Positions 31,330-41,159 are shown, counted from the stretch's first letter. The stretch is 41,260 bases of DNA from Nanobdellota archaeon (GCA_018819305.1 JAHJQO010000024.1:1-41260), one strand, 5' to 3'. Notes: a model not told the origin generated them from the sequence alone. Numbers and translations are program-made.

Positions 31330-34300
31330 CTAAATTCATGAATGAAGAAGAAATTGAAAAAGAATCCCTAAGTATTTTGCAGGATTTAGGTTATGAGGTT
31401 CTTTATGGTCCTGATTGTGGACCTGAGTCTGATAATCCTTTGAGGAAAAGTTATTCTGAAGTTGTGCTTGTTGATAAGTTGAAACAAACTATTGCTAAGC
31501 TTAATCCTAATATTCCTGCTTCTGCTAGAGAAGAAGCATTGAAGAAAGTTCTGAGAACTGAAAGTCCTGACTTGTTAATTAATAATCAACGTTTTCACAA
31601 CTTGCTTGTTAATGGAGTTCCTGTTCAGTACAGAGATAAAGATAGAATAAAGGATGACATGGTTTGGCTTATTGATTTTAATAATCCTAAGAAGAATGAG
31701 TTCTTGGCTATTAATCAATTTACAATAATTGAAAAAGATAATCGAAGACCGGATGTTATTATATTCATTAATGGTTTGCCTTTAGTTGTTTTAGAATTCA
31801 AGAATCCTGCTGATGAAAAAGCTGGTGTGAAGAGTGCTTATAATCAATTCTTTAACACTTATATTCACAAAATTCCTTCATTATTCCAATACAATGAAAT
31901 TTTAATTGCAAGTGATGGTTTAGATGCCAGAGCAGGCACTATTAGTTCCAAGTTTGAAAGATTTATGCCTTGGAAAAAAGCTTCTGAAGAAAATAAATAT
32001 GAAAAAAAGCTTCCTCAAATATATGGCCTTACAACAGGCATGTTTTCCAAGATTACTTTATTAGACTTAATAAGAAACTTTATTATTTTTGAAAAGAAAA
32101 AAGAAGGTTCTACTAAGATTCTTGCTGCTTATCATCAATATTATGCTACTAACAAAGCCTTAGATTCAACTATTAAAGCAATTAAACCATCTGGTGATAA
32201 ACGAGGTGGTGTTGTTTGGCATACTCAAGGTTCTGGTAAGAGTTTAACTATGGTTTTTTACACTGGTAAAGTTGTTTTAGATAAATCATTAGAAAACCCA
32301 ACAATAGTTGTAATCACCGACAGAAACGACTTAGATGATCAATTATTCAACACGTTTGGTAATTGTCAGGATTTATTAAGGCAAAAACCTGTTCAAGCAG
32401 AAAGCAGAACTAAACTCAAAGACTTACTTAGTGTGGCTTCTGGAGGAGTTGTTTTTACTACAATTCAGAAATTTTCCCCTGAAGAAACAGGAGATCAGTT
32501 TCCTTTATTATCTGATAGAAGAAATATTATTGTTATTGCTGATGAGGCGCATAGAACACAGTATGGTTTCAAAGCAAAGGTAGTGCAAAAAGATGATAAA
32601 GCTAAGGTTACTTATGGTTTTGCTAAACATATAAGAGATGCTCTTCCTAATGCTTCGTTTATTGGCTTCACAGGAACACCTATTGAAAAAACTGATAGAA
32701 GCACTCCTGCTGTTTTTGGAAATATCATAGACACTTATGATATTCAGCAAGCAGTTACTGATAAAGCAACTGTAAGAATACTTTATGAAAGTAGACTAGC
32801 AAGAATTGAACTTAATAAAAATATAAATATTGATAAAGATTTTGAAGAAGTGACTGAAGGAGAAGAAGAAAAAGCCCCTCTCAAGAGTAAATGGTCACAA
32901 CTTGCAGCTGTTGTGGGTAATGAAAAGAGGATTAAACAGATAGCTAAAGATATTATTTCTCATTTTGGAAAAAGACTTGAAGCCTTAGAAGGCAAAGCCA
33001 TGATTGTTTGTATGAGCAGAAGAATTTGTGTTGACTTATATAATGAAATAATCAAGTTAAAGCCAGAATGGCATGATGAAGATGATAAAAAAGGAGAAAT
33101 AAAGATTATTATGACTGGTTCTGCCAGTGATCCTAAAGAATGGCAAGAACATATTAGAAATAAACCAAGAAGAAGAGCTTTAGGTGATAGATTTAAAGAT
33201 GATAAAGATCCTTTCAAAATTGCTATTGTAAGAGATATGTGGCTCACAGGATTTGATGTTCCTTCTCTTCACACAATGTATATTGATAAGCCCATGAAAG
33301 AACATACATTAATGCAAGCAATTGCCAGAGTTAATAGGGTTTACAAAGATAAAGAAGGAGGATTAATAGTTGATTATTTAGGAATTGCTCATGAATTAAA
33401 AAAAGCCTTATTCACATATACTGAGAGCGGAGGAAAAGGCAATCTGTTCGTTGACCAAAGAGAAGCAGTTGCTCTTATGCTAGAGAAATTCGAAATAGTA
33501 CAAGGAATAATGCATGGTTTTAATTATAAAAAGTTCTTTAAGGTTTCCCCTAAAGAAAAAATGCAATTAATTCTAGATGCAGAAGAACACATACTTAACC
33601 CAAAACTCAAAGATGGTAAAAAACGTTACATCAAATATGTTACTGAATTATCTAAAGCATTTGCTCTTGCTGTTCCACAGCCAAAAGCAATGGAAATCAA
33701 AGATGAGGTTGGATTTTTCCAAGCAGTAAAAGCTAGGTTGATAAAACTCACAACAGACAGAGCAGAGTCTGGCATAGATTATGATAGCGCAGTAAAACAA
33801 ATAGTATCTGAAGCAATAGTCACAAAAGATGTTATTGATATATTTGATGCTGCAGGATTGAAAAAACCAGATCTCTCAATACTCTCAGAATCATTCTTAG
33901 CAGAAGTAAGAGGAATGAAACATAAAAACGTTGCTGTTGAACTATTAAAAAGATTACTAAACGATGAAATCAGAATAAGACTCAGAAAAAATATTGTTAT
34001 GGAAAGAAGATTCTCTGAAATGCTTGAAAATGCTATTCGAAAGTATCAAAACAGAGCAATAGAAACCGTAGAAGTCATAGAAACCTTAATAGAAATTGCT
34101 AAACGAATAGAAGAAGCAAAGAAAAGAGGCGAAGAACTCAATCTCGATGAAGATGAAATGGCTTTCTATGATGCATTATCAACAAATAAAAGTGCAATTG
34201 ACGTTATGGGAAATGAAAAACTTGCAGTGATAGCAACAGAATTACTTGAAAAAATCCAGAAGAATGTTAAAATTGACTGGTCAGAAAGAGACAGTGTAAA

Positions 34301-34433
34301 AGCCAAAATAAGATTAATGGTAAAAAAAATACTGAAACGATATAAGTATCCGCCTGACTTACAGCAAAAAGCAATACAATTAATATTAGAACAAGCAAAA
34401 AGGATATGTAAGGAGTTGGCTGAGAAAGAATGA
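31326..34433 (+). CDS. hsdR: Type I restriction endonuclease subunit R
   Basis: HsdR translocates and cuts unmodified DNA. The N-terminal nuclease core has [21 protein letters not shown] near 140-165, the D...ExK motif. The helicase follows with Walker [12 protein letters not shown] near 300, DEAH in [12 protein letters not shown] near 405, and motif [12 protein letters not shown] near 450. The 1035-residue length is normal and all key residues are intact. It overlaps kwaB upstream and the EEP gene downstream by 4 bp each. Confidence 0.95.
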   Translation: MTKFMNEEEIEKESLSILQDLGYEVLYGPDCGPESDNPLRKSYSEVVLVDKLKQTIAKLNPNIPASAREEALKKVLRTESPDLLINNQRFHNLLVNGVPVQYRDKDRIKDDMVWLIDFNNPKKNEFLAINQFTIIEKDNRRPDVIIFINGLPLVVLEFKNPADEKAGVKSAYNQFFNTYIHKIPSLFQYNEILIASDGLDARAGTISSKFERFMPWKKASEENKYEKKLPQIYGLTTGMFSKITLLDLIRNFIIFEKKKEGSTKILAAYHQYYATNKALDSTIKAIKPSGDKRGGVVWHTQGSGKSLTMVFYTGKVVLDKSLENPTIVVITDRNDLDDQLFNTFGNCQDLLRQKPVQAESRTKLKDLLSVASGGVVFTTIQKFSPEETGDQFPLLSDRRNIIVIADEAHRTQYGFKAKVVQKDDKAKVTYGFAKHIRDALPNASFIGFTGTPIEKTDRSTPAVFGNIIDTYDIQQAVTDKATVRILYESRLARIELNKNINIDKDFEEVTEGEEEKAPLKSKWSQLAAVVGNEKRIKQIAKDIISHFGKRLEALEGKAMIVCMSRRICVDLYNEIIKLKPEWHDEDDKKGEIKIIMTGSASDPKEWQEHIRNKPRRRALGDRFKDDKDPFKIAIVRDMWLTGFDVPSLHTMYIDKPMKEHTLMQAIARVNRVYKDKEGGLIVDYLGIAHELKKALFTYTESGGKGNLFVDQREAVALMLEKFEIVQGIMHGFNYKKFFKVSPKEKMQLILDAEEHILNPKLKDGKKRYIKYVTELSKAFALAVPQPKAMEIKDEVGFFQAVKARLIKLTTDRAESGIDYDSAVKQIVSEAIVTKDVIDIFDAAGLKKPDLSILSESFLAEVRGMKHKNVAVELLKRLLNDEIRIRLRKNIVMERRFSEMLENAIRKYQNRAIETVEVIETLIEIAKRIEEAKKRGEELNLDEDEMAFYDALSTNKSAIDVMGNEKLAVIATELLEKIQKNVKIDWSERDSVKAKIRLMVKKILKRYKYPPDLQQKAIQLILEQAKRICKELAEKE

Positions 34434-35161
34434 AAATCAAAATAGCCACTTGGAATATGGCCTACTGGTCGCATAAAAAATTGCTTGAAGAAGCATGGAA
34501 TTACTTTTTAAATGAGATTGACGCTGATTTCTATTTCTTCCAAGAAGCTAGACCCTCAAAGAAAATTCAAGATGATAAAACACATATAGTTTGGAATGAA
34601 ATTGGAGGTAACCGTCCTTGGGGTTCTGGCATTTATAGCAAAAGATTTGAATTATCTGAAGAATGTATTAAAACAGAATTTAAAGGTGTTTTTACAATTG
34701 CCAATACTAAAATAGAAGATAAAAGAGTATCATTGATTTCATTATATGGGCTTATGGAAAGCAATGGTGCCACAAAAGGATATGCTATAACAAATCTCCA
34801 TAGATTGCTTTCAGATTTAACAGGCATATTTAATGGTCATGTCAACGGAAAGAGAAATATAATTTTAGGCGGAGATTTAAATGCTAGCGTACAACTGGAT
34901 CCGATACAAAAAAACAATTCCCATAGAATATTTTTTAACAGGCTTGAAGATTTTAATTTGAATGACTGCTTTAAACTGACAAACAAAGAATTTCCTATTC
35001 AAACACTTCGACACCCAAAAAGTAAAGTTAAATGGCAAAATGACTATTTTTTTATCAGTAAATCATTATCTAAAAAATTGATAAATTGTGAAATTCTGGA
35101 TAATGATAATATCCGGAAATTCAGCGATCATAATCCTGTAATTATTACATTAAATATTTAG
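34430..35161 (+). CDS. Endonuclease/exonuclease/phosphatase-family protein
   Basis: The 243-residue protein has the EEP fold: IATWNMAYW near 4, FFQEARPS near 37, a GGDLNA metal/catalytic motif near 145 and the C-terminal FSDHNPVI. Members include DNase I-like nucleases, AP endonucleases and phosphatases. All signature residues (N, E, D-x-N, S-D-H) are present. As the last gene of the hsdM-to-EEP operon, coupled to hsdR by ATGA overlap, it probably works as a nuclease with the defence cluster. The substrate is unknown. Confidence 0.85.
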   Translation: MKIKIATWNMAYWSHKKLLEEAWNYFLNEIDADFYFFQEARPSKKIQDDKTHIVWNEIGGNRPWGSGIYSKRFELSEECIKTEFKGVFTIANTKIEDKRVSLISLYGLMESNGATKGYAITNLHRLLSDLTGIFNGHVNGKRNIILGGDLNASVQLDPIQKNNSHRIFFNRLEDFNLNDCFKLTNKEFPIQTLRHPKSKVKWQNDYFFISKSLSKKLINCEILDNDNIRKFSDHNPVIITLNI

Positions 35162-35173
35162 ACTTAAAGAAAA

Positions 35174-35911
35174 CTACCCTCTCAATATCTTTTTTATTTC
35201 ATCTTTAACTTTATTTTTATTAATTCCGGTAAATTTGCCATTTTTGAATATTTTTACTTTGCCTTCTTTACCTATTACTCTACCTTCATTACCTATATCA
35301 ACAATAATTACTAGAATTCTAATATTTGTATCTACTCCAATAAGAGCTTTTTTAATAACATTTGAATAGCCTTCATATTTACTTCTGTTTTTTGCTAATT
35401 CTGTCCCTCTTGATTTACAAATATTTCTTTGTATATGAATAACATAACCTTTTTTCTTGCTTTTCTTTGTTTTCTTTATGTCATTATTCAAATGCCCTCT
35501 AAATATTCTTTCACTTCCTGCAGATTTTTCTGTTCCAAACTCAAATATGTACTCAGGAACAATCCAACCAGACTTATTATTTAAGGTTCTTAGATTCAAA
35601 GGGTCTACAATTTTATTTACATCCTTCACACTAAGAATAACTAAATCACTTCTAGATCTGGGCATGTCATAATGCCCATATTCCTTATGAACTCTTAAGG
35701 TATTATATCTTTGATTTGAAGGTTTACCATAGTTATTTAATCCAATTGTGTAATTAGTAGGATATAATCTACTCAATTCAGGAATTTTCATCAACCCATC
35801 CATTACTAAAGAATGTATATCTGTTTCTGAAACAAAGATAAGTGGATTTTTACAAATATAATCCAAGATATTAGCTAAAACTTCATCAATCTTCTCATTC
35901 GTGATTGTCAC
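35174..35911 (-). CDS. Nuclease-like protein partnered with membrane HNH protein
   Basis: The 245-residue protein has a pattern reminiscent of PD-(D/E)XK nucleases: RSRSDLVILSVKD near 85 and WIVPEYIFEFGTEKS near 116, giving candidate D...E-x-E residues, though the lysine is shifted. A basic KKTKKSKKKGYVIH follows. It is convergent with the EEP gene, 12 bp apart. Its start overlaps the stop of the membrane HNH gene by 4 bp, so both form an operon. I do not recognise a named family. Confidence 0.55.
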   Translation of the reverse strand: MTITNEKIDEVLANILDYICKNPLIFVSETDIHSLVMDGLMKIPELSRLYPTNYTIGLNNYGKPSNQRYNTLRVHKEYGHYDMPRSRSDLVILSVKDVNKIVDPLNLRTLNNKSGWIVPEYIFEFGTEKSAGSERIFRGHLNNDIKKTKKSKKKGYVIHIQRNICKSRGTELAKNRSKYEGYSNVIKKALIGVDTNIRILVIIVDIGNEGRVIGKEGKVKIFKNGKFTGINKNKVKDEIKKILRG

Positions 35912-37293
35912 TTTCTTCTACCATGCATTTCCTCATGTTCCTCCTTTTCAATTTCTTCTAAGTTCTCAATACGATTATCAAGTTTTTTCCTATTTTTATG
36001 ATGTATTTGATAGCCCCACTTCACAGGTCCATGATGTATTTTCCACCACCAAAGATGGAATAAATTCCTAGAATCTGGAAAAATTTCATAACCATCTTCA
36101 TTTCTAATTACTTTATGTCCTTGCTTATTTAAATAAGGAGTCAATCTTTCTTCCTCAAGTTTTTTTCTAGTTTCCTCAAGGTTCTCTTTATCTCTCTCAA
36201 GTCTTCTCTTAATTACAGCAATATGCTCTCGTAAAACTTTGTTATCATCTCTGGTTTTAACCAAATCTCCTTTTTCAGCTTTTGCTTTTTTTAATTCAGT
36301 ATTTTTCGTTTCAATGTCTTTTGTTAACTTATCAATTTGACTTTCAAGGTGTTCTTTCTTATGTACTGTACTACTAAGGATTCCCTCCTGCTCTTCTAAG
36401 GTACGTGCAATAATTTCTTTTTGTTTCTTCTTCATATCAGCCATGATTTTTTTTCTTGTTTCATCAATTTTACTTCTTCTTGAATAATATATGGAAATTG
36501 AAATGATTAGAATCATTATTACAAAAAACAAAACCCACACCCACCAAGGAGGCGGCGCTCTTTTACAAACTTTATCATCATTCCCAAGCCCCGATTCACA
36601 CTCCCACATACAAGAATAAGCTTCTCCGTTTTTCTTTACAGACGGAATTAAACAAATCTCATCATTGCAATTCTTTGTTCCGTCAATACAAGGAACAACT
36701 TTGGTTTTGGCACAATATTTAGCAATACTACATATTCCTGAACCACACTCAGAATCAAAAGAGCATTTTTCATTGTCATCTTTGCATGATTGACCATTAC
36801 ATTGTTTGCAGATTGTCTTATTTTTTAATATAAACCCTTTTTTTAATGTTAACTCATAAGGTTCTGTAATATCATAAGAAATCTCATCTTCTAAAACCGA
36901 ACAACCACCTATGCCACCCAATTCACCGTTTACTTTAGCAGATGAATATCGTTCAATCTCTATTTGTCTATTATGTTCTTCTTTTTTCTCACCATGCAGA
37001 ATGTTCGCAGGCATAAACACGTAATATGTTATATTAAGTATAAGATCTTCAGAAAAAGGATTATTAATTATAAACGAATACTTACAACCTCCGTCAATAT
37101 TACCATAACCTCCTTGAAAATTTGATAGATTTAATTGAGGTCCAAAATATCTGTCTGAGTCTCCAAAATAAAGAAAACTACCAAATTCTTGATATGTCTC
37201 GACTTCAGTATATTGGCAATCTAAAGGATCATCTATGGCAGTCACTAGCGGAATTAAGATAAGAATAAATATGAAAATTATTAACTCCCTCAC
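35908..37293 (-). CDS. Membrane-anchored protein with cytoplasmic HNH-type nuclease end
   Basis: The 461-residue protein starts with a signal peptide (residues 1-20, ending near VTA). An extracellular region of ~225 residues carries ~20 Cys, including dense CKQCNGQSC and SECGSGIC clusters. One membrane segment spans 249-270. A long charged coiled coil covers ~272-390. The C-terminus has HLWWWKIHHGPVKWG and YQIHHKNRKKLDNRIENLEEI, an HNH nuclease pattern (HH, N, then N-x2-L). The order suggests an outside sensor joined through a coiled coil to an inside nuclease. Co-transcribed with the nuclease-like gene; function is inferred. Confidence 0.72.
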   Translation of the reverse strand: MRELIIFIFILILIPLVTAIDDPLDCQYTEVETYQEFGSFLYFGDSDRYFGPQLNLSNFQGGYGNIDGGCKYSFIINNPFSEDLILNITYYVFMPANILHGEKKEEHNRQIEIERYSSAKVNGELGGIGGCSVLEDEISYDITEPYELTLKKGFILKNKTICKQCNGQSCKDDNEKCSFDSECGSGICSIAKYCAKTKVVPCIDGTKNCNDEICLIPSVKKNGEAYSCMWECESGLGNDDKVCKRAPPPWWVWVLFFVIMILIISISIYYSRRSKIDETRKKIMADMKKKQKEIIARTLEEQEGILSSTVHKKEHLESQIDKLTKDIETKNTELKKAKAEKGDLVKTRDDNKVLREHIAVIKRRLERDKENLEETRKKLEEERLTPYLNKQGHKVIRNEDGYEIFPDSRNLFHLWWWKIHHGPVKWGYQIHHKNRKKLDNRIENLEEIEKEEHEEMHGRRK

Positions 37294-37435
37294 AGAATAT
37301 CATAGTTGAGAATCATTATAAAAATTTTCCGTTTCTCTCGTAAAAATCAGGATAAATCCAAAAACTCTCAGATAATCTTTTTTAAGAAAATTTAAATAAA
37401 GAAAAAGACTTCTAAACACAAAGAGGGTGTAAGAA

Positions 37436-38239
37436 ATCAAAAAAATTGATTTAGATAAAGAATTAAGAAATACAGGAATTGCTCTTATTGTTATTGGAAT
37501 AATTCATTTTGTTTTATCTCAATTTCTTGATTTTACTTGGGGTTTTGTATTGATTGCTGTTGGAGTAATTGCCCTCTTTTATCGTTCAAGAAAAATGCTT
37601 CTTACATTTGGTATTTTATTGATTTTAGTCGGAATTTTAAATTTATCAAATTATGTAATTTCATTAGAAGAAGTATCTGGATTTTGGGGGATTTTTGGAA
37701 TATTCCAGATTATTTGGGGTATTCAGGAGATAAATCGTTTTAGAAGAACAAAAGAAAACCCCAAATATGATATTGAAGAGAAAAATAAGATAGGTTTTGT
37801 ATGGCATGGACTGAGATTTGGTTTTACTTTTATGACAGGGTGTTGGATATTAAACATTTTTTTATTGAGATTTATTTTTAGTGAAGAAACAAACGCTTAT
37901 CTTATATTTTACTTATTTTGGATTGCTTCAGTGATTTTTACTTTTGTTTTATCTATAATTCATTTAAACAAATATAAACATAAAGCTTTAGCAATAATTT
38001 CCTTAGTTTTTGCATCCTTTTTAATATTATCTACAATAGTTGTATTAACTGCAATAGTTAGTTTATTTTATGCTGGCTCTTATGATGATTCAGTACCTAT
38101 TTGTTCTTCTAATTATTATAATTGTGCTGATTTTAATACACAAGCAGAAGCACAAACAGTAATGGAATTTTGTGGAAGTGATGATATACATTATCTTGAT
38201 GGAGATGATGATGGAATAGCTTGTGAAAGCCTACCTTGA
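37436..38239 (+). CDS. Membrane protein with C-terminal excalibur domain; apparent ATC start
   Basis: The product (~267 residues) has several membrane segments and a C-terminal excalibur calcium-binding motif (NCADFNTQAEAQ, DGDDDGIACESLP). No ATG, GTG or TTG opens the frame before TTG 37550, which is in the middle of a hydrophobic segment. The frame extends back to a stop at 37430, and ATC 37436 gives an N-terminus xKKIDLDKELRNTG behind a Shine-Dalgarno-like GAGGG (37424-37428) and a TATA at ~37388-37400. It either uses ATC or has a mutated ATG. Excalibur domains are mainly extracellular. Confidence 0.65.
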   Translation: MKKIDLDKELRNTGIALIVIGIIHFVLSQFLDFTWGFVLIAVGVIALFYRSRKMLLTFGILLILVGILNLSNYVISLEEVSGFWGIFGIFQIIWGIQEINRFRRTKENPKYDIEEKNKIGFVWHGLRFGFTFMTGCWILNIFLLRFIFSEETNAYLIFYLFWIASVIFTFVLSIIHLNKYKHKALAIISLVFASFLILSTIVVLTAIVSLFYAGSYDDSVPICSSNYYNCADFNTQAEAQTVMEFCGSDDIHYLDGDDDGIACESLP

Positions 38240-38295
38240 AAATGAAACAAAATTTCAAGAAAATTTAAATAATGTTATTTATTTCTAAAAATAAT

Positions 38296-38616
38296 ATGAA
38301 AAAGAAAAAATTTAGAGAAGTTTTAAGAAAACTACTGGGCGGGATAAAAAAGGAAAAGATAACAACATATGATGATTTAGGTAATATCATAAAAGTTGAA
38401 ACAATTACAACTAAATTATCTTATTTACAAATCATAGGTAAATTATTCACAGGATCAATGATAGTCTGTGCTTTAATGATAATCTTTATTAATCTTTATT
38501 TAGCCTATGCTCTTCAACCCAGGTTTTCCTACTTCAGGCCAGTTAGCTTTATGATTAATATAGGATTCTTAATGTTTTTCATGTGGCTTTACTCAAGGAT
38601 AGGTATGACTAAATGA
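38296..38616 (+). CDS. Small two-TM membrane protein
   Basis: The 106-residue protein has a basic N-terminal ~45 residues (MKKKKFREVLRKLLGGIKKEK) and two membrane segments (MIVCALMIIFINLYLAYAL and FMINIGFLMFFMWLYS). ATG 38296 is ~28 nt after AAATTTAAAT (38261-38270); ATG 38272 is too close to that TATA box. I do not recognise a family. It may be co-regulated with the preceding membrane gene, since a separate promoter is present. Confidence 0.65.
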   Translation: MKKKKFREVLRKLLGGIKKEKITTYDDLGNIIKVETITTKLSYLQIIGKLFTGSMIVCALMIIFINLYLAYALQPRFSYFRPVSFMINIGFLMFFMWLYSRIGMTK

Positions 38617-38792
38617 AAAATAATGTGGTTCATCCCCTGATGTTTTTCTAATATTATGCTGGTGTGCACATCAACCCTAATTAAGACGGATTTTGAGAAT
38701 CTCTTTCTCAAATATTCCTAAAGAGTTTGAATAAATTCTTCTGCGACTCAAACTCCAAAATTAAGAACTCAAACTCCAAAATTAACTTCTTT
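38617..38792. other. Gene-free stretch with a 19-bp direct repeat
   Basis: No coding region is apparent. ACTCAAACTCCAAAATTAA occurs twice, at 38746-38764 and 38767-38785 (period 21). GAGTTTGA at ~38723-38730 can pair with the TCAAACTC in the repeats. The first part contains GGTTCATCCCCTGATG, which I cannot assign. Confidence 0.6.
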
Positions 38793-38913
38793 GGTTAGCA
38801 TCAGCTACGGCACGTTTGTTTTATCAAAGGCTCCACCTCCCCGTAAGGGACAACCCCCTGTTGCGCTTCGATTACTTTCTTAGAAATTGCCTTCGCATTA
38901 GGGGATGCTAACC
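38793..38913. repeat. 121-bp element with perfect 10-bp inverted ends
   Basis: GGTTAGCATC (38793-38802) and GATGCTAACC (38904-38913) are exact inverted repeats. The interior is GC-rich relative to the surroundings and has smaller pairings (TCCC/GGGA around CGTAA). It could be a MITE-like element or a structured RNA. It has no reading frame. It ends 6 bp before the stop of the split membrane gene. Confidence 0.6.
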
Positions 38914-38918
38914 TCAAC

Positions 38919-39495
38919 TCACTTCTTCAACTTCTTATAAGCTAGATAAATAACTATTGCTAACTCTATCAAAATAACTATTGGCCTTAGAATCCTGGTC
39001 ATATCTGCGTAGAACCTGGCAGTTCCAACAAATAAAGTTATAAGCCCTCCTAACAAGAAACCTGTAGCTATCCACTCATTAATATTGTTCTTTGACACAG
39101 GCAGTAATAATCCAACTGCAATAGCTATCAAAGCCATCACAGATGAAATAATAAACACAATTAATCCATACTTCTCCCTTGCCTCATCCAAACCAGCATT
39201 ACAGTAATTACAAAAAGGATCTATTTCACATCCATCAACATAAGCATTATCCAAATCCTTTACTAAAGTATAAGTATTTAAAGTAAAGTATAAGTATTTA
39301 AAGTATAGTATAATATACTGTATCACAATCTTCAGAAGGCAGATTCTTGCCAGAAAGCATTCTTGGCCTGTCCACACCGCAATAATCATCATATTGAGGA
39401 GATTGATAGATTGCTTCAGTAAGACTGTAAACAAACACAGCAAAGAGAATACCTATCAAAAACACAACCAGTATTTTACGAACATCAGCCATCAC
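38919..39495 (-). pseudogene. Membrane-protein gene split by a 40-bp tandem-repeat insertion
   Basis: The N-terminal frame (from 39495, GTG, or ATG 39492) encodes one membrane segment and an extracellular Cys-containing region ending SEDCDTVYYTI, then meets a stop. The C-terminal frame continues VKDLDNAYVDGCEIDPFCNYC and has three to four more membrane segments, ending at 38919. Removing exactly the two 20-bp repeat units at 39264-39303 joins the frames as TIVKDLDN with no stop. The intact protein would be ~178 residues. It is in line with the PIN-like module and the 42-residue gene upstream. Confidence 0.72.
39264..39303. repeat. Two 20-bp tandem units inserted in a coding region
   Basis: TAAAGTATAAGTATTTAAAG occurs at 39264-39283 and again at 39284-39303 without change. 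The total of 40 bp is not a multiple of three. Confidence 0.9.
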
Positions 39496-39613
39496 TCATC
39501 TCATAGAAAAGATTATATAAAAGTTTTTCAGCTAAAGACGTTTGACACTTCTTAACATTCACCATCAAATCGCTCTTAGTCACGACCAGTATAAGTTCTA
39601 GTACTTCTTCCAT
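39485..39613 (-). CDS. Small protein, 42 residues
   Basis: The product starts MEEVLELILVVTKSDLMVNVKKC and is amphipathic. A strong Shine-Dalgarno (AGAGGTGAT, at ~39619-39627) precedes ATG 39613. A longer frame opening at 39748 lacks such support. Its stop overlaps the start of the split membrane gene (GTGATGGCTGA), suggesting translational coupling. It is not recognised. Confidence 0.55.
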   Translation of the reverse strand: MEEVLELILVVTKSDLMVNVKKCQTSLAEKLLYNLFYEMSDG

Positions 39614-39647
39614 AAAATCACCTCTTTTTCTATAAAAACTGTTAGAA

Positions 39648-40247
39648 TTAACTAGATTTACATAATTCATGACATCTGCTTTCAGGGACAATTCCAATTT
39701 TATATTTTTCATTAATAATTTTCCAATTTTTTTTAAAATGTTTGTCATCAGAAATTAAATACTTTTTTCCTTCACAACTAATTTTATCATAACCCGCAAT
39801 TATTTTACAATCATCATCGCCCGGAACATCATCATCTATTTCGAACCCTATGTTGCCACTCTCAAATATCTTTTTAACAGCATCAATGTCATCACATTTA
39901 TTGATATCTTCATAAGAAGGAATAATTTTATCTCTAAAATCTTCGATTTGGTCTGATATTACAGAGATTGCGGTATTTGGAAGCATTGAAAGGTCAACTC
40001 CGCTATCCTTAATTAATTGATTAGTTACTTTTATAATATTTTTCTGAAAATTACTTGGTACGAACTTATATTTTGGAATATTATTCGAGTTGAGTTGAGA
40101 TAATAATGTTAATAATCTTTCATAATATCTGGCGCATAACGTATCTCCCCTAAAATAAACTGCAAAACCTTCTGGCGCTTTTATTACGCATTGATGTAAA
40201 ATTGAACATTCATCAAAAGCATATATGTTCTTTTTATCTAACAACAT
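39648..40247 (-). CDS. PIN-like protein
   Basis: The 199-residue protein has a PIN-like set of acidic residues: IYAFDECSILHQC near residue 9 (D and E/S), and DDDCKIIAGYDKIS near 150 followed by KYLISDDKHFKKNWK, similar to the DDxxIxxxA...LxTxDxxF endings of PIN nucleases. The central region (~40-140) is longer than in classic VapC toxins (~130 residues). It overlaps the upstream 270-residue gene by 10 bp. It is probably a metal-dependent RNase paired with that protein. Confidence 0.6.
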   Translation of the reverse strand: MLLDKKNIYAFDECSILHQCVIKAPEGFAVYFRGDTLCARYYERLLTLLSQLNSNNIPKYKFVPSNFQKNIIKVTNQLIKDSGVDLSMLPNTAISVISDQIEDFRDKIIPSYEDINKCDDIDAVKKIFESGNIGFEIDDDVPGDDDCKIIAGYDKISCEGKKYLISDDKHFKKNWKIINEKYKIGIVPESRCHELCKSS

Positions 40248-41050
40248 TTTTGGATAAGTTTATTTAAATCTTTATTTTCCAAAGAAAAAGGATATTCCTG
40301 TTTCGCTGAATTGATGATGAATTGATAAAATTTGTTTATTTTTTTATCGTCTCTATCACGTATTTTTATTTGTTCTTCTAAAAATGGAATTGCTTCTCCT
40401 AGTGCATAAATAAAATAATAATGCATCATGTTTGCATCAAAATCATATTCATCAGAATCAAACATTGTTTTAAATCTTACATTTTTTAAAAATTTAGCTA
40501 GAAAATAACCATACTCGATTAAAGCTCGTAATTTAATTCCAGATAACGTATCTTTTTCGATTTTATCTATATCTGAATATAAGTCGTACATTTCTACGTT
40601 TATTACATTAAGTTTTTGTTCTAAGTGGGTTCTATCATCTACGTCAACGAGAAGTTTTTTATGTTCATTATTAGAAATGCTTTTCGCATCCAATTTATCT
40701 AATCCATTTATTTCATCTTTTAACGAATTAAAATCCTTTTCAGAAAATATCTTTTCTAATTTTTTTGTAGCAGATTTAAATAATTCTTTACCCTCTGGTT
40801 TCATTATTACTTTTCGACATGGTTTCCCTTTATAAGTATACGATTCTATTTCAAAAAACTCATTTTCTTTAATATTAGTCAAATCAGCATCATAAGAACC
40901 AAATTTATTCAATGAAAATTTGATATCGACAGGTATCATATGTAAATTTAGCCTAGCTAATAATTTATTCAATTTTGTTATAGAAGAGACTATTTTATCC
41001 TGAGTTAAACCTAAAATTAAACAAATTGCCTCATTTTTATCTAAAATCAA
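40238..41050 (-). CDS. Hypothetical partner of PIN-like protein
   Basis: The 270-residue protein is not recognised. Its N-terminal ~100 residues (ICLILGLTQDKIVSSITKLNKLLARLNL, then EGKELFKSATKKLEKIF) may form a winged-helix-like fold; residues ~165-270 are helical (IKLRALIEYGYFLAKFLKNVRF). It appears to start with TTG 41050 behind GGTGAAGGTGA (41054-41064). As the first gene of a pair with a PIN-like protein it may be an antitoxin or regulator, but it is far larger than VapB-type antitoxins. Confidence 0.65.
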   Translation of the reverse strand: MILDKNEAICLILGLTQDKIVSSITKLNKLLARLNLHMIPVDIKFSLNKFGSYDADLTNIKENEFFEIESYTYKGKPCRKVIMKPEGKELFKSATKKLEKIFSEKDFNSLKDEINGLDKLDAKSISNNEHKKLLVDVDDRTHLEQKLNVINVEMYDLYSDIDKIEKDTLSGIKLRALIEYGYFLAKFLKNVRFKTMFDSDEYDFDANMMHYYFIYALGEAIPFLEEQIKIRDRDDKKINKFYQFIINSAKQEYPFSLENKDLNKLIQKCC

Positions 41051-41159
41051 TTCACCTTCACCCTAAAACTACCTTTATCCATAAATACTTAAAAGAGGTA
41101 TTTAAATATTTCGTAATTCGGGCTCGTTTGCAAGTTCTTTGATTTTTAGAAAAATTTAA

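Noticed and set aside
38793-38913. RNase P RNA or SRP RNA in the GC-rich element.
   Set aside because: Too short, and none of the conserved RNase P or SRP core sequences is present on either strand.
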